Below, in pieces: positions 56,060 to 64,000 of a stretch of DNA of 64,000 nt (position 1 is the first letter of the stretch; each line of letters begins with the position of its first letter). The stretch is taken from assembly GCA_025526915.1 (NCBI GenBank), contig JAHLKH010000123.1, positions 1-64,000 of the forward strand, given 5' to 3'. Source of the stretch: Entophlyctis helioformis (Eukaryota; Chytridiomycota; Chytridiomycetes; Chytridiales; Chytriomycetaceae). A program made the position numbers and the translations under genes. Under the pieces are notes generated by a model. The model ran no database searches. It was given only the letters and a program-made list of their open reading frames with translations, and was not told the DNA's origin.

Positions 56060-57853
56060 ATGACAAGCATCGACGCACCGCAGTCTGCCGATGAGGGCGC
56101 CGAGATGGTGACGTGCCCCATCTGCAACAGCAGAGTGCAGGCAGCAGACATCAACCGCCATATCGACTCCAACTGCACGCCTGCACCAGCGTTGACATCG
56201 CCGCCATCGTCGTCGAGCGCAAGTTCAAGCACGAGTGCGCAGACTGTTGGACGCATGCAGACAAGCATCCAGTCGTTTCTGAGCCCAAACAGCAAGCCCA
56301 CGCCATCTTCCATGTCATCTTCCATGTCATCGTCGATGCCAGCAGCAGCTCGCACTGCTCCAACTGCAGGCCCACCACCACCGCAATCGCACACCAACCC
56401 ATCCACCAAGCGCAAACGAGACGAGCCCGTGAGCGCATCCACGCCATCGTCACACAAACCACTCGCCGAACTCGCACGCCCGTCATCGCTGTCCGATGTG
56501 CTGGGCCACGACTCGCTTTTCGGCGAGTCTTCCCTTCTCAGACGCCTCATCACTTCCAAACAAGTGCCGTGCATGCTGCTTTACGGTCCGCCAGGCTCGG
56601 GCAAAACGACACTGGCCCGCCTGATCGCAGCATCCCTCTCAACACAAGTGCACGCACTCTCAGCAACAATGCACGCCGTGTCTGATCTGCGGGCAGCAGC
56701 AGACGAAGCGCGGTCGTACCGGCGGGTGACGGGCAGGAAAGCGCTCGTGTTTGTGGACGAGATCCACAGGTTCACGAAAGCGCAGCAGGATTTCCTGCTG
56801 CCGGGTGTAGAGAGCGGCGAGTACGTGTTTGTCGGGGCGACGACCGAGAACCCGTCGTTTCGAGTGAACGGGGCGCTCTTGTCGCGGTGCCGGGTCGTTG
56901 TGATGAACAAGCTTGGGATCGACGATGTTGTGCGGATTTTGCGTCGGGCAGTGGGCATCAAGATGAGTGTCGTGCGCCAGAAGCGGGACGGACTGCACAA
57001 CCAAGATGGCGATACAGAGGTGGATAGGGACGCTGTGCAAGTGCCGGATGAGGTGCTCAAGTTCCTCGCGACAATGTGTGATGGCGATGCGCGTGCAGCA
57101 ATCAACGGACTGGAGATGGCGATGGATTCGGCGATTGCCGCAGGAGAGGCGGCCGTGTCGTCCGCACTGGTACGCGAGGCGCTGCAAAAGTCGCATCTGC
57201 TCTACGATCGTGACGGCGAGGAGCACTACAATATCATATCTGCATTGCACAAGAGCATGCGCGGCTCAGACGATAATGCTGTAAGTTGCGATTCCTGCTC
57301 CATGCCCTTCCATACTACACTGACCCTTCATCATCCGTTCACTGCAAGCAGTCGCTGTACTGGCTCGGACGAATGATTTATGCAGGCGAAGATCCGCTCT
57401 ACGTTGCAAGGCGATTGGTTCGGTTCGCGTCTGAAGACATTGGTCTGGCAGACAACGCCGCCCTTCCACTAGCCGTGTCAACGTATCAGGCATGCCAGAC
57501 CATTGGCATGCCAGAGTGCGACGCCATCCTTGCACACTGCGTGACGTACTTGGCTCGCGCACCAAAGTCTGTCGAGACGTACCGCGCCATCAAGCGCGTC
57601 AAGGAGGTTGTGCAGACACACGAGGCCCTGCCTGTGCCCCTTCATATTCGCAATGCACCCACCAAGGTGAGACTGGCTGACTTGGAATGTTGCTGATGCA
57701 TGGTACTAGCGGCTGGATGACATGCGGCTGCAGTTGATGGAAGATCTTGGGTACAGCAAGGGGTACATCTACAATCCAGACCATGACGGCCCTGTCGAGC
57801 AAACGTATCTTCCAGACGAACTGGCCGTCAAGGAGTTCTTTGGCCGCACATGA
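56060..57853 (+). CDS. MGS1: WRNIP1/Mgs1, AAA+ ATPase of replication stress response
   Basis: Exons 56060-57280, 57352-57666 and 57710-57853 give 559 residues. The N-terminal Rad18-type UBZ finger reads [27 protein letters not shown] spacing (C-x2-C...H-x3-C) and binds ubiquitin. QTSIQSFL at about residue 75 resembles a PCNA-interacting box. The AAA+ core has Walker [12 protein letters not shown], Walker [12 protein letters not shown], sensor GATTENPSF and arginine finger LLSRCRVV. The C-terminal tetramerisation region has [12 protein letters not shown] and the signature [13 protein letters not shown]. The ORF clearly belongs to the family of ubiquitin- and PCNA-linked clamp-loader-like ATPases. 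Confidence 0.96.
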
Positions 57854-58124
57854 CCAGAGATGTCCGGTATTGCGAGCAGTCTGAATGAAGCCTGGCTGCA
57901 TAACTGGATGGCTTGCTGGTTTGGATGCATCATGGCAACGCACGAGACGGTGCGACGCCCACCAATACGGCAGCCAACAGTTGATTTGTCGGTCGCGGGA
58001 TCTGGATGGATGGATGGCTCAGGCGGACGCGTCGCGTTCAACAGCCAGCCCAGACGACCGTCTCCGCCAGGATCATTAGTTGCCGTGGCAACCATCAACA
58101 AACACGAGCGCATCGAGCATCGGC
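57854..58124. other. Intergenic, nothing identified
   Basis: Between WRNIP1 and the ankyrin-like gene. Only short overlapping ORFs. Confidence 0.5.
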
Positions 58125-59808
58125 ATGGAAGAGACCAAACACAGGGCCATCAAGGGCGCTGCAGGGGCCTTGGTCGACACGCCAGTGAGTTTGTGCATCC
58201 CTGAACTGCTCGTACGCTGCAAGAGGTGGCCGAGTCGGCTGACGCTCTCTTGGACACGGCCACATCTGACCGTCTCGCTGCTTGACTTGCGCTCTCCCTG
58301 CTGCCCTGGCATGTTCCCGCAACAACGCCTGCAAGCACTCATGCGCTGTCCACGCTGCTGCTTCTGCTGTAAAGGCCTCGACGACTGTTGCCACGGAGAC
58401 CGCGGCTAAGGATGCGACGACAAAGACGGCTGCACTCACTGCCATACAGGCTGGCGACCCGTGTGATGTGAACGGCCAGTCTAGCCCGCCGACCCTCGTG
58501 GCAGATACGCTGGCAACACATGCTGTGAAGTTGAACAGAGTGCCGTCCCTGCAGACAGCGAATCCAAAACAAGCCAAACATGCCCAGCGTGCCGACAAGA
58601 ACACTGCCGAGGCTGATCTCCAAACAGCTGCACCAACGACCAAGGAGATTGACTGTTCTCTCACACGCTTCCTTCGCGGCTCTCTCGGTCCAGCCAACAC
58701 GCTCACAGACAGCCAGAAACGCGAGCTGTGGGTCGACGCCTTCAAGTACGAGTGGCGAGGCAGTCTGAACAAGCTGCCGCCAGTCGCTCTGAGATCCGAG
58801 ACCGACCTGACGCACATCACGAGCCGTGCCATGTTTGAGCGTCTGCGCAAGGCGATCCCGAACACACCTGCGAATCGACTGGAACTGGGCCATCTCGCAC
58901 TGCACAACATGTGGTACGATGCTATCCGCGAGACGTCTGCCGCGACACTGGCTCTGTGCGCGATCAGCGGCGGCCATACAGCGAGTCTGGCGCATTTGCT
59001 GGATAGCCACGTGGTGACGATTGACCAGCTGGACGCCTTACCGGTGCTCACGGTGTTTCATGGCCGTGTACTCAACTATGCGGCAGGCACTGCATGTGTC
59101 GGTGTGATGCAGATGCTGTCAGCGAGAGGAGCGCGAGCGACCACCAAGGCGATGGACTTTGCTGCACAGATGGGGAGGCTGGACAGCGTACAGTGGCTGC
59201 ACGACCACCGCACCGAGGGTTGCACGGTTGCTGCGCTGACGCTAGCAGCCGAGTTTGGGCATCTCAGTGTTGTGCACTGGCTCGTGGCCAACCGGCGCGA
59301 GGGCTGCCACGCCAACACGCTTGCCGCGACCATCAGGAACGGCCACGACGCGATTGCCGTCTTCCTCATCGAGCACGGTGCCGCGAGCGTGTGTGTGAGT
59401 GCTGACACGATGCTGCTTGCCGTCAGGCACGGCCGACTGGATCTTGTCAAGTGGCTCGCTGTCCACCGCCCAAACACGCTCACGCACCAGGCGGTTGCCG
59501 AGGCAGCCTCGCTGGGCCATCCCGACACGGTGCGCTTCTTCCTGGACCGCGGCCATGCGGTGGACATGCACATGCTCGAATGCACCGAGAGCTGGGTCGT
59601 GCTTCAGATGCTCGTCGACAGTCTGACGGATCGCGAGGCGGAAGAGCTGCTTGGCATGGCACGCTCGCGCAAGAACAAGGCTGTTGCTGGGCGGCTTGTT
59701 GCGCACCTCAACAGGCTTGCGCTCGAGGCACCAAAACCAACGAAAACATTCAAGTTCAAACCCAAGAAGATCAAGCGCAAGGGAGTCGCTGCTGCCCGGC
59801 CAGAGTGA
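58125..59808 (+). CDS. Ankyrin-like repeat protein
   Basis: A 60-nt first exon (58125-58184, MEETKHRAIKGAAGALVDTP) has a GTGAGT donor. The main exon begins at about 58344 and runs to 59808. After a low-complexity Ala/Thr region comes an F-box-like or capping stretch (TRAMFERLRKAIPNTPANRL), then at least six ~30-residue repeats of the form AMDFAAQMGRLDSVQWLHDH..GC, ALTLAAEFGHLSVVHWLVAN..GC and AAIRNGHDAIAVFLIEHG. This is the divergent ankyrin class that is abundant in chytrids and protists. The C-terminus is a basic cluster (KTFKFKPKKIKRKG), perhaps a nuclear signal. Partners unknown. Confidence 0.75.
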
Positions 59809-60302
59809 ATGCCGGCAGCTGCCTTTTGATCGGACTGGAACAGAATGGGTCGGATGTGCTGTCATTTTGGTGTGCCGAAGCAGATTCAATGAGAGTTGGG
59901 ATACAGCAGACACAAGCCAGCCTTCTTGGCATGTGCAAGGGATTCACAGACACTCAATCACCTGTGCGGCATTTCCAGTTTCCTGATGGTTGACTTGGGT
60001 CGCTTGGCGGTGGTGGCATTGGTGCCATGTCCTGCATTTGATTCATTGCGCATCTCTTGTGCCTGGTTCAACGTGGCACTTTCACTGAGAACATCAGCGG
60101 CATCGGCAGTGCTGGCGCGGTTGATAGCTCCTTGTACAACATCGTGCCGACACTCCACTCATCAGCAAACGGCCGCCTACAGAACACGCGTCTCTATCGC
60201 CACGCCATCCAGCACAACCGGCATGCGAACCATCTCAACTTGCTCGCTGTAAATCACGCCAACAAGCTTTACCACAAACTCCGCCAACAACCCCCTCTCG
60301 AC
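59809..60302. other. Intergenic or 5' exon region of the next gene
   Basis: A plus frame from about 60120 (LYNIVPTLHSSANGRLQN) uses C-ending codons like real exons here and runs into the next gene, so coding may begin before 60303. No other feature is seen. Confidence 0.35.
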
Positions 60303-63300
60303 ATGCACAACATGCTCGGATACGGTGTAGCATTCGCTTTAATGGTCGTATTGGCCGCTCTCATGGCTGGCTGGCCTGCCACTGCATCCTTGCCGCACTT
60401 TGGGGTGAGTCTCTGGTCGTGAACCGAGTATGGCGGCAGATACCCAGCTGCTGTCTCTGTCTGCTGTCTGCTGCCTCTGTTTGCTGCCTCTGTCTGCTGC
60501 CTCTGTGTGCTGCCTCTGTTTGTGTGCGCATGTGGTGTCCAAGTGTCGGCATGCGGGATGTGCCGTTTGTTGTTGTCTGCGTTGCGTTGCGTATGCTGCA
60601 CGCCCTCCCCTCGTTCCCTATACATCGCTTGCAGATGCCTTGCATGTCTCTGCTCCCCATGCCACCAGTCCTGCTGTCGCTGCTCCTGCCTCCGCCGCCT
60701 TTGCTGCTGGTTGTCGTCCTTGTGGCTCCGCCATCCCCTTGCTGGGTCGCGGCGGAGGTTGCCGTATCGTGCCATCTGCAGGCCGTGCGTGATGGCTGGC
60801 AACGGGCAACGGTGGTGGTGCAGCTGGATATGGTTGTTGGGCGACTGCAAACAGCGACATACCGACCACCGGCATGCACGACTTGGCTCTGCTTGTTGTT
60901 GTCCGCTGTGTGTCGCTTGCAAGTTGCCGAGCTGCCGAGCTGCCGAGCTGCGGAGCCCGTTGGTGTTGTAGCCGGCCGTGTTTGTTGTCGCGACGACGGC
61001 TCCATGGTCGGCAGATCGCGACAGTGCCGCGAGTCTCGCGCCACGCCGTCCATGTCACGCCATAGCAGGCTGTAGCAGGCCATACACAGGCACCAGCGAC
61101 GCTCTGCCGGTGCTCCACCGTTCCCATTCCCATTCCCATCCACATTCCACATGCCCAGACACCACGCCAGGCACGACTCGACACACACACAGCGCTGATC
61201 GCGTGCATCCTTGGCTCCTGTGCTGCATGACTGACGCCTTCCGTCCATCCGTCTCCATCCGCCTGCCATCGCCCGCATATCGCCACTCAGGACATTGTGA
61301 TTGTCCACATCGGCTTCGCTGCTGTCACATTCGCATTCTTCCAGCTGGCAGCCGCCATCGAGCCCCATGCTCTCAAGCTGGCACAGTCCATCGCTGCATT
61401 CGCTCAGCGTGCCCACAGGTGAGTCTGCGTTGTCCCGATGGCCGTCCTGTCCTGGCCGCCTTGTCCTGGCCGTCTTGCCAAGCTGCGCTGACGTTGAACG
61501 CCGATCCGCGATGGACTGCATGTGCGTGCGTCTGCCGGCCATGCCGCTGGCTGCCCATCAGCGCTGCCGCAGACGCCGCACGAGAGACCCGCGACTGGTT
61601 GCGCCACCAGGCTGCCGCCGACGCCAGTCCTGCTGAGCGCACCGTCACCGTCTTGCGTGCGGCCGCCACTCTGCTCGCCAAGGCCGCCGTCTGTGGATGG
61701 CAGCTGCTGCGTGACGGCACATCAAGGTGAGTTGGGCTGTTGGTTGTTGTTGGGCGTGTGCGCTGCTGACTGCTGCTGCTGCTCTGCTTGTCTGCTGGCC
61801 TGCCTTGCGTGCGGCCGCTTGCTTGGCCCGCATCCGACACTGCGCCTGCCCGCCCACGCCCGCCCACGCCCGCCGAGCAGCTGTCCCAAACACCGCAGAT
61901 GCAGGCGCTTGTGCGGCGGCTTGTGCGATGGCTGGAGAATGCGACGGGAAAGCAGATCGCGCGTGGGCCGCCCACGGCAAGACAGCAACGAGCTGCTGCT
62001 GCTCGTGCTGCTGCCAGTGCCGCTGCCAGTGCCGCTGCCAATCGTCTCGACGCCACTGCCAGAAGGCAGCAGGCACACACACCGCCGGTCCAGCCACCGC
62101 TGGTCCAGCACACACGCCCTCCGACCCATGGCAAGTACACGCGCGTTGTTCTGGCTGCCTGCTTGCTGATGCCTTGTGCCGACATGCCGACACGCTGACA
62201 CGCCGTCCAACACGACGCGTTTGGGGATCGCTGCGTGGCTGCTTGTCCACGATGGCCACCAGCCGCAACCACGCCGAGCCGTCCTGCAGGTGCTCAGCCA
62301 AGCCAGCGCCAGTGTCAGCGCCAGCCGCTGCCACACCAGCAGCCGTTCGCAGCCGACACGAGCCTGCTCCTCCTGCACCGCTTACAGCCAAGGTCGCCTG
62401 GATATCAGCCCACGCTCCTGCCTCCGTACCTGCTAGCTCATGACGAAGAGCCGTCCGACATGCCCTTTCGGTTCTTCCACCAGCCCTCGCCGTACGAGCC
62501 GATCGACGAGCATGCCATGGTCGACCTGGTGACGGCTGGCTTCTACAAAGTCGAGCACTTTGTCAGGCTGGCATCGGGACAGTATCTGGTCAAGGAGCGC
62601 GTCGCAAGCAGAGTCGTGCCATGTACGTCTGCAAGTGCACCTGCGATGGACTGTGCCGCATGCTCGGCCGTGTGGCTGACACGCTGCATCCTTGCATCCC
62701 CAACCACCACAGCAACCCCTCCTGCCCGTGCCGCCGTTGAAGTGCCATCCTCGTCCAAGAAGGAAACCATCAAGCAGAACACGGAGCTCAACAAGAGCCA
62801 GACGGGGGCAGATGCGGCTCCACAAGTGACTGCGACCAGTCACGCCGAGACCTTGATGGCGGACCGCATTGCATGGTCCGAAACAGAAGAGTTCAAAGCG
62901 TCGATGCGCAGGACAGAAGCGGCGATCCGTCATACGGACTACAACCAGCGTACCTTTGAAGCCCATGCCGCCGCTTGTCCGGCTACACGTGCGGCATTGA
63001 ACAAGGCGTGGGCACAGTGGAAACTTGGCTGTACCGAAGACTATATAGCTGGCCGGCAGTTTCGAAAGTGTCCATACACACTGGCCCACGAGCAGGAAGC
63101 CCGTGAGCGGAACATGTTTGTAAAGGACACGCCTGTAAAGGGCACGCTTGTGAAGGACACGCTTGTGAAGGAACAAGTGCAGCAGCAGATCCTTGTGCCC
63201 TCTGCTGCTGTGTCGCCCATCCTGATCGAGCCTGCGCCGATTGCGTCTGCCGAGCCACTGTTCCCCATCAAGCCATCCGAGTGCACATCTGCGAACATTG

Positions 63301-63696
63301 CTGCATCCTGTGACAAGCAGCCAAACCGCTACACCGAACGCACAGGATCGGCTCCGCTCATTGTGTCGCTCCTTGGTCTGCGCGCAGGATGGAGCAAGCC
63401 ACACACAACAGCAGACGGCCGCATTGTGTCACGCCTTGGCAGCCATGCCGGCCACTGCTACCATGGTGCCAAACCCACCGTGACGTGCAGCCCACCTGTC
63501 TCGCGCACGAAGAGTCAGACTCGGACTCTGACTGGGAGGATCACGGCGGCATTCTGTCGCGTCTTGGTCCGGCACCAGCAACAGCACCAACAACACCATC
63601 GTCAGCAGGATCAAGCGACATTCTGTCAGACTCGGACCGCGTGTTGTGCATGGCGACGACGACATCTTCTCGCGACTCGGCCCTCGCCTCGGATAG
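60303..63696 (+). CDS. Unrecognised multi-exon protein, possibly membrane-anchored
   Basis: Candidate exons: a signal/TM-like start at 60303 (MHNMLGYGVAFALMVVLAAL), a GTGAGT donor at 60405, a region near 60630-60780, 61293-61420 (DIVIVHIGFAAVTFAFFQLA), 61575-61727 (ARETRDWLRHQAAADASPAERT), 61882-62130 (MQALVRRLVRWLENATG...), then from 62290 on. The last part has YEPIDEHAMVDLVTAGFYKVEHF, a Lys/Thr repeat (VKDTPVKGTLVKDTLVKE) and a C-terminal motif repeated three times: IVSRLGSHAG, ILSRLGPAPA and IFSRLGPRLG. Frame switches near 63491 and 63640 fit missing bases. The second puts the stop at 63694-63696, otherwise 63748. One intron (62131-62289) has a GC donor. I recognise no family. Confidence 0.4.
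60436..60530. repeat. CTGCCTCTGT-type tandem repeat in an intron
   Basis: About seven imperfect 12-bp units (TGCTGCCTCTGT), directly after a GTGAGT donor. Confidence 0.9.
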
Positions 63697-64000
63697 GCTT
63701 TGGCTCGACATCTGCCTCCATTCTTTCTTATCGTTTTCTTGTGATTGAATCCAATGAATGACTCTGATCCTCTTGGACACGCTTGGCAGTGTGGTGGTTC
63801 GGTGGATGGAATCAACGATCCTCGCAGCAGGTGGAGTGCACAGACTGCGGCCGGATTGCTTTAGTGGTTGGAGCGAATTCGAGATCGCACGACGCGATGC
63901 CACAGATCCAGATGGCGTGGCCATGGTCTCTGAATGCAGCGAGTAGCGTGGACAAGACACTTCAACTCGTGAATGCCATTGCCTGCCAGAGAAGACCAAA
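63697..64000. other. Terminal 300 bp, nothing identified
   Basis: Short ORFs on both strands, none convincing. Could be 3' UTR of the preceding gene and the edge of the next. Confidence 0.4.

Noticed and set aside
59958..60260. Minus-strand frame resembling a conserved protein end
   Set aside because: Codon third positions favour the plus strand; the minus reading is interrupted by TAG.

Overview
The window reads as nuclear DNA of a flagellated (zoosporic) fungus, most likely a chytrid. The evidence is GC-rich coding sequence with C-ending codons, many short GT-AG introns (mostly 50-120 nt), a fungal Fet3/Ftr1 iron-uptake pair, a nephrocystin-1 gene (a cilium protein lost from fungi without flagella) and an intron-bearing Fanzor (eukaryotic TnpB relative), a family known from chytrids. 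Genes are tightly packed, often with under 60 bp between divergent start codons or convergent stop codons.

Layout. 0-1.9 kb: the N-terminal end of a RING protein (minus strand, cut by the window edge), then mitochondrial ribosomal protein bL36m. 2-18 kb: five minus-strand genes, namely WDR6/Rtt10 (tRNA 2'-O-methylation partner), ribonucleotide reductase small subunit, a long class-3 (sn1-DAG) lipase, and Vps38/UVRAG (PI3K complex II), followed by the unusual island. 18.1-34.7 kb: the island, visibly more A/T-rich than its flanks. It holds a Fanzor RNA-guided-nuclease gene, a full-length Ty3-type chromovirus (LTRs 20973-21217 and 27370-27612) whose 5' LTR lies 9 bp upstream of the Fanzor start codon, a large many-exon XPG/FEN1-fold nuclease-like gene, and a divergent plus-strand gene of unknown function. 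34.9-57.9 kb: housekeeping genes POLD4, Hikeshi, NPHP1, a REM-RasGEF, LEO1, a conserved membrane protein, FET3/FTR1, a small one-TM protein, a Bmt5-like rRNA methyltransferase with C2H2 fingers, an orphan 7-TM protein and WRNIP1/Mgs1. 58-64 kb: an ankyrin-like repeat protein and an unrecognised multi-exon protein.

The part most likely to be new is the Fanzor - XPG-like nuclease - unknown protein neighbourhood. Known biology makes Fanzor an RNA-guided DNA nuclease often carried by transposons. A flap-nuclease-fold protein beside it, also minus-strand, is suggestive, but no functional link is shown by the sequence.

A technical point affects all gene models. At least a dozen places in otherwise conserved genes switch frame in the same sense, as if one base were missing, mostly at runs of C or G. 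The two LTRs also differ only by C-run length. These look like residual assembly indels rather than biology. Intron-exon coordinates below were worked out by hand from splice motifs and frame continuity and should be read as models.
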